DNA of 28,545 bases from JASMTM01 sp046483075 (GCA_046483075.1 JAWODV010000011.1:1-28545), one strand, 5' to 3'. Counted from the first letter of the stretch, positions 6,912 to 15,138 are shown. The notes: a model not told the origin generated them from the sequence alone. Translations and numbers: made by a program.

Positions 6912-8006
6912 ATGAAAATAGAAAGTGTTTTGATAGCGGATCCCGAAAAAGGTAGTTTTACGGGTGAAGTTTATATTGAAGACAAAAAAATCTCTAAAGT
7001 AAATAGAAAAGAAGTCGAACCTAACTTCATTCTAATGCCCGGTTTTGTTGATTTACATACGCATGCACAAAAGGGCATAGATACTATGTACGCAACTAAA
7101 GATGAATTCAGACAGTGGGCGTTGAATAATTTTGAGCAGGGTGTAACAACATTTCTCCCCACCACCGTGTCTACTTCCCTTGAAAATATTGAGAAAATTA
7201 TCGAGAGAATAAAAGAACTACCCTTATCTATTTCTGGATTGCATCTTGAAGGTCCCTTTGTCAATCCAAAAAAGAAAGGAGCCCAGAATGAGAGATTTAT
7301 CTTCCCTTCTGAAGGTCATGAATTGAACAATATATTGAGAGAGCCGGTGAAGCTAATAACAGCTGCTCCAGAAGAGAAAGGTTTTGAAAAACTTTACAAT
7401 GAGTGCAGCAGAAAGGGCATTATCGTTTCATTAGGACATTCAGCAGGTGATTATGTTGAATACAAAAAGGCTTACGATATGGGAGTGAGAAAGATCACCC
7501 ATTTTCCCAATGCTCTTACACAATTACACCACAGAGAAATAGGCGGTACTGGTTCTGCTTTATATCTAGATTTTAATATTGAAATGATCGTGGACGGAAT
7601 TCATTCAGTCCCTGAATTTGTCGACCTTACTTACAGGATTAAGGGAGCAGACAAAATACATCTTATAACAGATTCCATGGCCGCTGCAGGTATGCCAGAA
7701 GGGCAGTATGAACTGGGAGGTCTTGAAGTATTTGTGAAAAACAAAAAGGCGACGCTTGAGGATGGTTCCATAGCTGGAAGTACACTTTTGTTCAAGGATG
7801 CCGTAAAAAACTTCGAAACGTTCACAAACTGTAGCCTCCGGGAGCTCGTTAGAGTATCTTCGTACAACTCCCTTAAGAGCCTGGGAATGACCCGAGAACT
7901 TGGTCGCATTGAAGAAGGTTATACAGCAAATCTGGTACTCCTGGATAATAACTACAATCTAAAACAAACCGTTTTTGAGGGAGAAGTGGTTTACTCAGAA
8001 ATATAA
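6912..8006 (+). CDS. nagA: N-acetylglucosamine-6-phosphate deacetylase
   Basis: A 364-residue amidohydrolase-superfamily enzyme. It removes acetate from N-acetylglucosamine-6-phosphate, giving glucosamine-6-phosphate for glycolysis or wall synthesis. Motifs in order: MPGFVDLHTHAQKGID (HxH metal site), HLEGPFVNPKKKGAQ (metal-binding Glu), SLGHSAGD, ITHFPNALTQLHHRE, IVDGIHSVPE and the catalytic Asp in LITDSMAAAGMPEG, closing with AGSTLLFKDAVKNF. Length is normal for the family. The SD AGGGTGA precedes the ATG. No nagB, PTS or NAG kinase gene is adjacent, so substrate supply comes from elsewhere. It converges with the hydrolase gene only 19 bases downstream, with no obvious terminator between. 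Confidence 0.95.
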   Translation: MKIESVLIADPEKGSFTGEVYIEDKKISKVNRKEVEPNFILMPGFVDLHTHAQKGIDTMYATKDEFRQWALNNFEQGVTTFLPTTVSTSLENIEKIIERIKELPLSISGLHLEGPFVNPKKKGAQNERFIFPSEGHELNNILREPVKLITAAPEEKGFEKLYNECSRKGIIVSLGHSAGDYVEYKKAYDMGVRKITHFPNALTQLHHREIGGTGSALYLDFNIEMIVDGIHSVPEFVDLTYRIKGADKIHLITDSMAAAGMPEGQYELGGLEVFVKNKKATLEDGSIAGSTLLFKDAVKNFETFTNCSLRELVRVSSYNSLKSLGMTRELGRIEEGYTANLVLLDNNYNLKQTVFEGEVVYSEI

Positions 8007-8025
8007 TTTAGTTTCAATATATATA

Positions 8026-8949
8026 TCAGCGCTGTTGATTTTCAACGGAATCAAGAAAATCTAGAAGCAATGCAAGATACTTTTCTTTTTCTTCAAGATG
8101 GGGCATATGGGCGCTGTTATCAAATAATACCCACTTTGAATTCCTGATCCCCTGTGTCAGTGTTCCCGATACTACCGGAGTTGATTCGTCATAACGCCCA
8201 CTAATAATAAGTGTGGGTACGTCAATTTCACCCAGTCTGTTTGTAACATCCCAGTTTTTCAATGTGCCATTCACTTCGAATTCACTGTTTCCCCACATTT
8301 CATTGTATGCTTCATGATTTTTAGAGAATTTCTCGAGTGATTTCATAAGGCATTTGGGCCAAGGTTCAAGACGACAGACAAATTTCTTGTAATAAGCCAT
8401 GATTGCTTCTTCATATTTGGCATGATTAACATCCATTCCATTTTCGTGTTTTCTTATTACTTCCTGGTATTCTTCAGGTAGTTCATTAAGTAGTTTGCTT
8501 GTTTCCTTTCCCCACAATGGTGCACTGGACAATGAATCAGCAAGAATCAGGCTTTTAATTCCTGCTGGTTTATCAAGAACATATTCCAGAGCAAGCATAC
8601 CACCCCAGGATTGTCCGAAAAGATGAATTTCATTGAGATTGAGCTCTCTTCTTATATTTTTGATTTCTTTGATGAATAAAGGAATTTTCCATTCAAATGG
8701 TCTATCTGGAAGCTCTGAATTTCCAGAACCAAGTTGATCGTAAAAGATAATTTGTCTACCAGTTTCGGCGATTTTTGAAAGCGGGTCAAGATAATCGTGC
8801 GTGAAATTGGGCCCGCCATGCAAACACAACAGAGGATATTTTCCCGAATTGGTTTTACCAACAGTTTTATACCAGGTTTTGAAACCTTCAAATTCTACAT
8901 AGCCTTCATTAACAGCTTTATTGCTCACAATTATCCCCCCATTTAACAA
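8026..8949 (-). CDS. Alpha/beta hydrolase, proline iminopeptidase family (S33)
   Basis: About 307 residues, typical for the family. Seen are LCLHGGPNFTHDYL (oxyanion-hole HGGP), FYDQLGSGNSELP, the nucleophile elbow GQSWGG, the acid Asp in SGRYDESTP and the catalytic His in NSAHMPHLEE. These are the hallmarks of proline iminopeptidases and tricorn-interacting F1-like aminopeptidases, which release N-terminal residues from peptides in the cytoplasm. Substrate choice among S33 relatives cannot be fixed from sequence. TTG at 8949 follows AAGGAG with a five-base gap; GTG at 8928 after GGGGGATAATT is an alternative start, giving 300 residues. It is the downstream neighbour of the VOC gene on the same strand. 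Confidence 0.88.
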   Translation of the reverse strand: MLNGGIIVSNKAVNEGYVEFEGFKTWYKTVGKTNSGKYPLLCLHGGPNFTHDYLDPLSKIAETGRQIIFYDQLGSGNSELPDRPFEWKIPLFIKEIKNIRRELNLNEIHLFGQSWGGMLALEYVLDKPAGIKSLILADSLSSAPLWGKETSKLLNELPEEYQEVIRKHENGMDVNHAKYEEAIMAYYKKFVCRLEPWPKCLMKSLEKFSKNHEAYNEMWGNSEFEVNGTLKNWDVTNRLGEIDVPTLIISGRYDESTPVVSGTLTQGIRNSKWVLFDNSAHMPHLEEKEKYLALLLDFLDSVENQQR

Positions 8950-9020
8950 ATCTACTCCTTAATTATGCCAGTAAATTTACTTCATTTATAGAAATTGAAA
9001 GACTTAAAGCAGGTAATTAC

Positions 9021-9413
9021 CTATTCTTGACCTATTATATTTCCATTTTCATCTGTAATGAAAGTCCCCTTAGTTGAATCAAGAATCACATATTCGTTGT
9101 TCCAGAGATCTTTTACAACCGCACATTTTCCTATCTTTATATCAAAGGGTCCTATTATCACACGACCTCCAGCTTCTTCTATTTCTTTAATCGCATCAAT
9201 AACGGAATCTACTTTAAAATCCACCTCCAGCTTTCTGTCAGAATTGTGCAGAACAATTTCAGTTACATCCTCGTCCATACCAAGTCCAACTGCTTTTTCT
9301 GTTTGCCAGATCAATTTTAGTCCAAGAGTTTTCTCATAATATTTACGTCCCTTTTTAAGATCAGAAACATACAGTCTAATACAATCTACCTTTTTGAACA
9401 GAGATTTGTTCAT
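9021..9413 (-). CDS. VOC (glyoxalase/dioxygenase-fold) family protein
   Basis: 130 residues with the paired beta-alpha-beta-beta-beta architecture of the vicinal oxygen chelate superfamily: VDCIRLYVSDLKKGRKYYEK then LGLKLIWQ in the first half, and VDSVIDAIKEIEEAGGRVI then AVVKDLWNNEYVILD in the second. The usual metal-ligand positions are only partly filled: no His at the first position (IRLYV) and a Glu in NNEYVIL. Function may therefore be non-enzymatic or of altered chemistry. The ATG at 9413 follows AAGGAGATGATTAC. The promoter at 9469-9499 has two spaced repeats in the leader. Its specific function is unknown. Confidence 0.82.
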   Translation of the reverse strand: MNKSLFKKVDCIRLYVSDLKKGRKYYEKTLGLKLIWQTEKAVGLGMDEDVTEIVLHNSDRKLEVDFKVDSVIDAIKEIEEAGGRVIIGPFDIKIGKCAVVKDLWNNEYVILDSTKGTFITDENGNIIGQE

Positions 9414-9440
9414 GTAATCATCTCCTTAATAAATAGTTGT

Positions 9441-9468
9441 GCCATATTATTATGCTATGCCATATTAT
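9441..9468. repeat. Two direct repeats GCCATATTAT, 18-bp period
   Basis: GCCATATTAT occurs at 9441-9450 and 9459-9468. On the minus strand this is ATAATATGGC twice, directly between the promoter and the VOC start codon. It could be an operator for a dimeric repressor. Confidence 0.4.
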
Positions 9469-9499
9469 ATATAAGAACCACAATCAACAAATTTGTCAA
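9469..9499 (-). promoter_or_regulatory. Promoter of the VOC gene
   Basis: Minus-strand TTGACA (9499-9494) is a perfect -35. TTATAT/TATATA sits 19-20 bases further on (9474-9468), slightly long spacing. Confidence 0.5.
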
Positions 9500-9809
9500 G
9501 ATTAACTTTTCTGGTGTTCGCGTTGACAAAGGTAATCTACAATACTTTTTAGTAAGGATCCCTAAAATATTTTATTCTAAGCAGGAAGGTTTAATAACTG
9601 AATGCAAAATAATAAATGCTTCAATAAATCTAAATTAGAGCAATTACTTCAATATTTGAGAATAATTTTTATAACCTTTTGGTGATATCTCTCTTGCTCA
9701 ATTCTTGCTGGAAATGTTGTATTGAAAGAAAAGATTTCTGAAGATGTGTATAACTGATTTTTGATTAGATGAAAGACATAATGTACATGCGAAAAATAAA
9801 GCGAGTTTG
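9500..9809. other. AT-rich stretch with no convincing gene
   Basis: Between the VOC promoter and the end of the 82-residue gene. A plus-strand TTGACA at 9523-9528 has no good -10. A 27-codon frame at 9602-9685 (starting MQNNKCFNK) has GGAAGG 13 bases upstream but no other support. No stable hairpin, tRNA or repeat was recognised. Confidence 0.4.
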
Positions 9810-10058
9810 TTAAGAATCTTCAGAAAAATGCATCTTATCTTTACTGCAAGCCCAATTTTTTATTTTTCGTATTTTCTTGTTTATAATCGCTTTTTTATTC
9901 TTTAAAACCTTCTTTTTTAGTTCCTCAAATACCTTGATGGCTTTCTCAGCATTCCCTTTTATGACACTTTTTCCATGCCATAGATATAATGTAATCCATC
10001 TTACAAATAATGCATAAAATAAAAGCACAACTACAAAGAGGATAATGTCAATCAACAT
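9810..10058 (-). CDS. 82-residue membrane-anchored basic protein
   Basis: The protein starts with a hydrophobic helix (residues 2-30, IILFVVVLLFYALFVRWITLYLW), followed by a strongly basic helical region (EELKKKVLKNKKAIINKKIRKIKNW) and a short tail. The ATG at 10058 follows GGAGGGATAAAT, a strong SD at good spacing, which supports a real gene. No family is recognised. The shape (one membrane helix and a Lys-rich cytoplasmic segment) is common in small regulatory membrane proteins, but no function can be claimed. It sits alone between two long non-coding stretches. Confidence 0.6.
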   Translation of the reverse strand: MLIDIILFVVVLLFYALFVRWITLYLWHGKSVIKGNAEKAIKVFEELKKKVLKNKKAIINKKIRKIKNWACSKDKMHFSEDS

Positions 10059-10233
10059 ATTTATCCCTCCATTAATATAATATTCTCTTTTCTCAAAAAA
10101 AGTGCAAATTCATTTTTACACATGGGTTTATTACAAAACAATTATTGATAGAGTAAGCTGTTCACAAGTAGTAATGAAAATGTGATAAAAATCAATAATC
10201 TTTAACTTAATTTTTATTGAACACTAAATATTG

Positions 10234-10358
10234 GCCGTAAACCTCATCATAAAATACTTTTATGTAGTAAGCAAACCCAATTACTTTACTACATAAACTA
10301 ATTAGCCTGTAATTGTTAATAATTAAGTGTCTTGCTAACTGAAAGAGGTTTACTTGGC
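10234..10358 (+). repeat. Nested inverted repeats (possible structured RNA or operator array)
   Basis: Outer pair: GTAAACCTC (10237-10245) with GAGGTTTAC (10345-10353), extendable by GCC (10234-10236) with GGC (10356-10358) past a two-base bulge. Inner pair: TTTATGTAGTAA (10259-10270) with TTACTACATAAA (10286-10297), a perfect 12-bp arm with a 15-base loop. A short TTAGC/GCTAA pair (10302-10306, 10334-10338) could close a third arm. As RNA this would be a three-way junction. As DNA the arms could be operator half-sites. Confidence 0.45.
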
Positions 10359-10368
10359 ATTATGGCTC

Positions 10369-10397
10369 TTGGGCTTTGTTAACTAATAGCATATAAT
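10369..10397 (+). promoter_or_regulatory. Promoter of the sugar ABC operon
   Basis: TATAAT at 10392-10397 lies 17 bases after TTGGGC (10369-10374). The expected start near 10404 puts the inverted repeat TTGGAGTCA...TGACTCCAA at the 5' end of the leader. Confidence 0.45.
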
Positions 10398-10405
10398 CGA
10401 ATTAA

Positions 10406-10475
10406 TTGGAGTCAGAAATTAATTGTTTATAGTTATATATGATAGAAATTACTTAATAGTTCGTAATGACTCCAA
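10406..10475 (+). repeat. Inverted repeat at the predicted transcript start
   Basis: TTGGAGTCA (10406-10414) and TGACTCCAA (10467-10475) are perfect 9-bp arms 52 bases apart. AGAAATTA is also repeated directly at 10414-10421 and 10444-10451. The arms could close an RNA hairpin that leaves the SD exposed, or be paired regulator sites. Confidence 0.4.
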
Positions 10476-10502
10476 AATTTTACAATCAAGAGGAGGATAA
10501 GT

Positions 10503-11540
10503 ATGAAGAAGTTTAGATTTGGAGTAATAATTTCGCTACTGGTGCTATTCCTTTTTGGTGGCGTCGTTGTTGTGGCTGAAGACCTTGTTTATGGCTATGT
10601 AACCCCTGGACCGGATACCTGGTATAAGAAAGATGTAGAAGGGTTTCAGTATGCAGCTGAATTATTGGGAATAGAAGTGGTGGTACTGAATTCTGACTAT
10701 GACACTCAGAAGGAGATAACAAATATTAATACACTCATTAATATGGGTGTCGATGGAATGTGTATCTTTTCATTCAATCCAAACGGTGCATTCATTGCTG
10801 CAAGAGAGTGTGAAAAAGCTGGTATACCTCTTGTTGTAACTGATAATGTAGGTCAGGTATTAGAGTCTGACAGCGATATTGTTGCATGTATTGACTTTGA
10901 CTGGGAAGCGATGGGTAAAAATGTAGCCAATTATATTGCCGAGAATTATCCTGGAGAAAAGATAGCTTCCATTATGGGATTGTTTGAGCATGTCCCTGTC
11001 CAGATATTTAGAAATTCTTTTGAACCTACTGTGGAAGAACTCGGTGTAAATGAGATAGTTGCTGTCAGAGACGGTAAGTACACACCAACTGTTGCCGTTG
11101 ACCAGGCTCAGGACCTTATTGAATCAGGTTACGATTTCACAATACTTTTTGTATTTAATGAAGAAATGGGAGCCGCCGTTGTTAGAATGCTTAAGACAAG
11201 AGGTTTGTTAAACAATCCTATCAAAGTTATAACAACAAATGGTGCACCTTACGGAATTGAGCTTATTAAAGAAGGTAGCATTCAGTATTCAATTTCAACA
11301 TCTCCTGGATGGGAAGGATTCATATCATTTCTAGCCCTTCACTCATATGTTAAGGGTAATATTGTTAAAGAAAATCAGCAGATTTTGTTACCTGATACAC
11401 CAATCACACCTGAAACAATCGATGACAAAACAAAGGTTGTTCCATGGGATATAGATCCGGTCTGGATTGAACTTACAAGAGATTATTTCCCTGAATATAA
11501 TATATTTGTCGATCAAATGGTAGATGAGGAAGAAGAATAG
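10503..11540 (+). CDS. Sugar ABC transporter substrate-binding protein (RbsB-like)
   Basis: 345 residues. The signal peptide MKKFRFGVIISLLVLFLFGG...VVAED is followed by a type I periplasmic binding fold (Peripla_BP_4): YVTPGPDTWYKKDVEGFQYA, TNINTLINMGVDGMCIF, GIPLVVTDNVG, and in the second lobe AVDQAQDLIESGYDFTILF and VITTNGAPYGIELIKEG. It captures a sugar, polyol or similar ligand outside the membrane and delivers it to the permease. The acidic tail DQMVDEEEE is not part of the core fold. The ATG follows AGAGGAGGATAAGT. It is first in the operon and is separated from the ATPase gene by a hairpin, which would allow higher expression of the binding protein. The ligand is unknown; the two downstream epimerase-like genes point to a sugar or inositol-like compound. 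Confidence 0.9.
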   Translation: MKKFRFGVIISLLVLFLFGGVVVVAEDLVYGYVTPGPDTWYKKDVEGFQYAAELLGIEVVVLNSDYDTQKEITNINTLINMGVDGMCIFSFNPNGAFIAARECEKAGIPLVVTDNVGQVLESDSDIVACIDFDWEAMGKNVANYIAENYPGEKIASIMGLFEHVPVQIFRNSFEPTVEELGVNEIVAVRDGKYTPTVAVDQAQDLIESGYDFTILFVFNEEMGAAVVRMLKTRGLLNNPIKVITTNGAPYGIELIKEGSIQYSISTSPGWEGFISFLALHSYVKGNIVKENQQILLPDTPITPETIDDKTKVVPWDIDPVWIELTRDYFPEYNIFVDQMVDEEEE

Positions 11541-11559
11541 TAGTAGTAATTAGTTCTTT

Positions 11560-11592
11560 GGATGGAGGTTTTTAGCAAACCTCCATCCTTTT
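11560..11592 (+). terminator. Intercistronic hairpin (partial terminator)
   Basis: GGATGGAGGTTT (11560-11571), loop TTAGC, AAACCTCCATCC (11577-11588), then TTTT. The stem is a perfect 12 bp with a short U-tract. Placed between the binding protein and ATPase genes, it probably lets only part of the transcription through and stabilises the upstream mRNA. Confidence 0.8.
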
Positions 11593-11620
11593 GTTATTAT
11601 ATAAGTGGGTGATGATGTTT

Positions 11621-13117
11621 GTGACCGAGTCAAACGAGCTAGTTCAATTAAAGGATATTACAAAAATATACGGAGCATTTAAGGCGCTTGACAAAGTGTC
11701 TTTTGATTTAGAAAAAGGAGAGGTTCATTGTCTTGTTGGTGAGAATGGAGCTGGAAAATCCACTTTGATTAAAGTTCTATCCGGTGCTGTCTCACCTGAA
11801 GGAGGAGAAATCCTTCACTTAAAGGGTGAACCCATAAAATCACTTACTCCAAGAGAAGCAATCGAACTTGGAATATCTACAATTTATCAGGACGCAGAGC
11901 TAGTAGATTCATTAACTGTAGTTGATAATATTTTCCTGGGTGAAGAGGAATCGTCAAAAACTCCATTCGTAGTAAATGTGAATAGCCAAACAAAAAAGGC
12001 AAAAAAGATTATTGATTTGCTTAATCTGAATTTGCCCCATAATGTGCTGGTTGAAGAACTTTCGACTTCTCAAAAGCAAATGCTTCAAATTGTGAAAGCT
12101 TTATACAAAGAAGCAAAAATAATGATTATGGACGAACCAACAAGTTCATTGGGGCTTGATGAAACAAAGGCTTTAATGAAAATAATTAGAGATCTTAGAG
12201 AAAGAGGAATAGGAGTTATATATATATCACATTATTTGGAAGAAATATTTGATATTGGAGATAGGGTAACTGTCTTAAGAGATGGCAAAAATAGGGGAAC
12301 ATACAATATTTCAGAGGTTGATACGAACATGATTATCAGAAAAATGGTGGGAAGAGATGCATCGATGTTTTTCACTAGAAAACCTGTTGAAATTGGAGGA
12401 ACAAGAGTTAAGATAAAGGATTTCAACAAGCCTGGTGTTGTAGAAAATGTTAGTTTTGATGTCCGGAAAGGTGAAGTATTTGGAATTGGTGGACTTGTTG
12501 GCTCGGGCAGAAGTGAACTAATGACTTTTGTCTTTGGTGCTGAAGAACCGGATTCAGGAAAAGTTATAATTGATGGCAAAGAGTTAAAAATAAAATCACC
12601 AGAAGATGCGATAAAACAAGGAATCTGTTTTATTACAGAAGATAGGAAGAAGTTAGGGATGTTGAGAGGCAGAAATGTTATTGAAAACATCGCTGTAGTT
12701 CATAACGAAAACTTTAAAGGTCCACTAATTGACTTGAAAGAAGAAAGAACCCTATCTAACAAAGTGGTTGATAACCTCTCTATAATGGTAAGTACAGATG
12801 AACAAAAAGTGGAAGAACTTTCAGGTGGTAATCAACAAAAGGTAATAATAGGTAAATGGCTTATTGATGCTGCTGACCTTTATATATTTGATGAACCAAC
12901 AAAAGGTGTGGATGTTGGGGCAAAAGAACAGATATACAATTTGCTTGTTGAGCTTGCAGAAAAAGGTAAATGCATAATAATGATTTCTTCAGATATGCCC
13001 GAGCTTCTTTCAATGAGCGATCGAATAGGAATCATGAGGAATGGACGAATGGTTGAAATTCTAGAGAATGAAGACATAACCGAAGAAGATCTAATAAAAA
13101 AGTTCATTGGAGTTTGA
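11621..13117 (+). CDS. Sugar ABC transporter ATPase, tandem-domain (RbsA-like)
   Basis: 498 residues from GTG 11621, chosen because GGGTGA (11607-11612) lies eight bases before it. ATGs at 11612 and 11615 overlap the SD, and the frame opens at 11591. It has two fused nucleotide-binding domains as in RbsA/MglA/XylG. Domain 1 has Walker A GENGAGKST (residues 40-48), the signature-like LSTSQKQML and Walker B IMIMDEPTS. Domain 2 has the degenerate P-loop GLVGSGRSEL, the signature LSGGNQQKV and Walker B LYIFDEPTKGVDVG. The protein powers import on the cytoplasmic side. It is preceded by the hairpin and followed 21 bases later by the permease gene. Family is certain; the sugar is not. Confidence 0.95.
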   Translation: MTESNELVQLKDITKIYGAFKALDKVSFDLEKGEVHCLVGENGAGKSTLIKVLSGAVSPEGGEILHLKGEPIKSLTPREAIELGISTIYQDAELVDSLTVVDNIFLGEEESSKTPFVVNVNSQTKKAKKIIDLLNLNLPHNVLVEELSTSQKQMLQIVKALYKEAKIMIMDEPTSSLGLDETKALMKIIRDLRERGIGVIYISHYLEEIFDIGDRVTVLRDGKNRGTYNISEVDTNMIIRKMVGRDASMFFTRKPVEIGGTRVKIKDFNKPGVVENVSFDVRKGEVFGIGGLVGSGRSELMTFVFGAEEPDSGKVIIDGKELKIKSPEDAIKQGICFITEDRKKLGMLRGRNVIENIAVVHNENFKGPLIDLKEERTLSNKVVDNLSIMVSTDEQKVEELSGGNQQKVIIGKWLIDAADLYIFDEPTKGVDVGAKEQIYNLLVELAEKGKCIIMISSDMPELLSMSDRIGIMRNGRMVEILENEDITEEDLIKKFIGV

Positions 13118-13138
13118 TTTCAAAAAGGAGTGCCTAAG

Positions 13139-14173
13139 ATGGATAATTCAAATTCACAGGGCAGAACTATCGCAAAAGCTAAAAAATCAATATTCAAGAA
13201 TCAATGGTTTTTTCTGCTATCTGTTGAAATAGGTATAGCCATTATTACTGGAATAATCAATCCCCGTTTTTTCATGATGAGCAATATCTTAAATATCCTG
13301 GAGCAGGTTGCGGTTTTAGGAATCGTAGCATCGGGAATGACTATGCTCATAATATCCGGTGAAATAGACATCTCAGTTGGTGCAAATATTGGATTATCAT
13401 CATGTATTATGGCAATGATGATAAGAAGCGGTTTTGGCGGCGGGACGTTAATCCCCGTGCTTATAGGAATAGCCATTGCAATTTTTAATAGCTTTTTGGT
13501 AGGTCTTACTTCATCACTTTTCAAAGCTCCTTCTTTCATTACTTCACTAGCTTTTATTAGCGTGTTTCAAGGAATAGCGCTGGCGATAACTAAAGGCTCA
13601 TTTCAGACTATTTATGGTCAATTTGAAACAATAGGCACGACACGCCTTGGAAATATATTACCTATAAGTTTTCTCATTAGTTTGGCAGCTTTCTTTATTA
13701 TGCATTTCATGCTAACATACACAAAACTTGGGAGGAGAACATACGCTATTGGTAGCAACCCTTCAGCTGCATTCCTTTCAGGAATTTCAGTGCGCTGGTC
13801 CAAACTAACTAATTTTATGATAAGTGGTTTATTTGTTGGTGTTGCTGCTATGGTTTTACTTTCACGCATTGGTGCTGCTCAGCCATCCACCGGTAGCGGT
13901 ATCGAATTAAAGGCAATCGGAGCCGTAGTCATTGGAGGAACGCCTCTAATGGGTGGAAAAGGTAGAATAATTGGAACAATATTTGGAGTATTACTTATGG
14001 GAATTATTTCAAACGCGCTTAATATGTTACGTGTTAATCCATATTTTCAGGAAGTTACCTTTGGATCTCTAATAATTGCTTCGCTTGCTGTTAGTGTATT
14101 GAGTACGTATAGAAAAAGAACTATGGTTGAAAAGGTTCAGGATAAAAATGAAGAAAGTAGTGATAAGGAATGA
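13139..14173 (+). CDS. Sugar ABC transporter permease (RbsC-like)
   Basis: 344 residues from ATG 13139, which follows AAAAAGGAG with an eight-base gap; a GTG at 13130 overlaps that SD. About eight to ten membrane helices. Family features include ISGEIDISVGANIGLSSC near the N-terminus, the cytoplasmic coupling segment GRRTYAIGSNPSAAFLSGI and the C-terminal GAVVIGGTPLMGGKGRIIGT, all typical of BPD_transp_2 permeases. It probably forms a homodimer with the tandem ATPase. Its last codons overlap the next gene's start (ATGA, 14170-14173), indicating translational coupling with the epimerase. Confidence 0.94.
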   Translation: MDNSNSQGRTIAKAKKSIFKNQWFFLLSVEIGIAIITGIINPRFFMMSNILNILEQVAVLGIVASGMTMLIISGEIDISVGANIGLSSCIMAMMIRSGFGGGTLIPVLIGIAIAIFNSFLVGLTSSLFKAPSFITSLAFISVFQGIALAITKGSFQTIYGQFETIGTTRLGNILPISFLISLAAFFIMHFMLTYTKLGRRTYAIGSNPSAAFLSGISVRWSKLTNFMISGLFVGVAAMVLLSRIGAAQPSTGSGIELKAIGAVVIGGTPLMGGKGRIIGTIFGVLLMGIISNALNMLRVNPYFQEVTFGSLIIASLAVSVLSTYRKRTMVEKVQDKNEESSDKE

Positions 14174-15117
14174 AACTTCAAAATTTTGAAGAAAAGAATA
14201 AGAAAATAAAAGAACGATTTATAAAGGAAAAGAGAGAAAATCCCGACAGATTTAAAGAGAAGCTGAATTTGTCCTGGAGTATATGGATGTTTGGGATAGA
14301 ACCGATTGAGAATTCATTAAAACGGGTTAAAAAAGCTGGACTTAAATATGTCGAATTAAAGGGGGATCATTATACTCAAGATACTGGAACAGATCCAGAC
14401 AAAGTAAACAAATTGCTCAGCTCTTTTAACATGGAAGTGTCTGGAGTTATTGGATTATTCTCACCTTCCAATGATTTATCTTCACCAGATCCATATGTAA
14501 GACAGAAATCCATTGATTATGTTAGAAACCAGGTGAAATTCGCTAAAAAAACTGGAGGACGTTATTTCATTGTTGTTCCCAGTGCAGTAGGCAGACCGGA
14601 TCCTGTAGATAACTCAGAGTTATTCAGAAGCAGTGAATCACTCAGGAAATGCGGAGAAGATTTTGAAAGGAACGGAATTAAAGCAGCCATTGAACCAATA
14701 AGATCGGCTGAAGTAAGCCTTATACATACAGTGAAAGGTGTTAAAGATTATATTAAAGAGGTAAGTCATCCTGCAATTAACCATATAAACGGGGATATCT
14801 ATCACATGCTATGCGAAGAATCTCATATAGGTGATGCGATAATTGAATGCAATGATAAACTGGTTAATCTCCATCTGGCAGATAGTAACAGAGATGCTGT
14901 TGGGAAAGGAATGATTGATATCGATACTGTTGTTATGGCAGCATATTTAGTAGGATTGAATGAAGAAAACAGATTTTTAACTTTTGAGCCTCTAGGTCCG
15001 TATCCTGATCCATATGTTTTGTCGAATGAGCCATGTAAAGTGGATTTAATGAATGAATTGGTAGAAGATTCAGTGAGTTACTTCAAAGAACGTGAAGAGA
15101 TTGTTCGTAATTTATAA
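14170..15117 (+). CDS. Sugar epimerase/isomerase-like TIM-barrel protein (first of pair)
   Basis: 315 residues, AP endonuclease 2/xylose isomerase-like TIM-barrel family (IolE, IolI, D-tagatose 3-epimerase relatives). A charged N-terminal helix (MKLQNFEEKNKKIKERFIKE) precedes the barrel at LNLSWSIWMFG. Probable metal ligands are Glu in KAAIEPI, Asp in INGDIYHM, His in VNLHLAD and Glu in LTFEPLG, the usual Glu-Asp-His-Glu set of divalent-metal epimerases. The ATG overlaps the permease stop and is preceded by AAGGA, so expression is coupled to transport. Likely role: isomerising or epimerising the imported sugar or polyol. The exact substrate is unknown. Confidence 0.87.
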   Translation: MKLQNFEEKNKKIKERFIKEKRENPDRFKEKLNLSWSIWMFGIEPIENSLKRVKKAGLKYVELKGDHYTQDTGTDPDKVNKLLSSFNMEVSGVIGLFSPSNDLSSPDPYVRQKSIDYVRNQVKFAKKTGGRYFIVVPSAVGRPDPVDNSELFRSSESLRKCGEDFERNGIKAAIEPIRSAEVSLIHTVKGVKDYIKEVSHPAINHINGDIYHMLCEESHIGDAIIECNDKLVNLHLADSNRDAVGKGMIDIDTVVMAAYLVGLNEENRFLTFEPLGPYPDPYVLSNEPCKVDLMNELVEDSVSYFKEREEIVRNL

Positions 15118-15138
15118 CAAAAATAGGGGGTTTTAAAT

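Larger units (their letters stand above)
10059..10502. other. Long regulatory region upstream of the sugar ABC operon
   Basis: 444 bases with no coding frame of note. From left to right it holds GTAGTAA (10168-10174), a nested pair of inverted repeats (10234-10358), a probable promoter (10369-10397), a second widely spaced inverted repeat (10406-10475) and the SD AGAGGAGG. This is the most elaborate control region in the window. Confidence 0.5.

Noticed and set aside
9602..9685. 27-codon frame starting MQNNKCFNK
   Set aside because: SD-like sequence too far away, no similarity recognised, composition like the surrounding AT-rich spacer.
10168..10297. Three GTAGTAA/TTACTAC copies considered as a CRISPR or iteron array
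   Set aside because: Units are too short, irregularly spaced and not all in one direction; there are no spacers of uniform length and no cas or rep gene.
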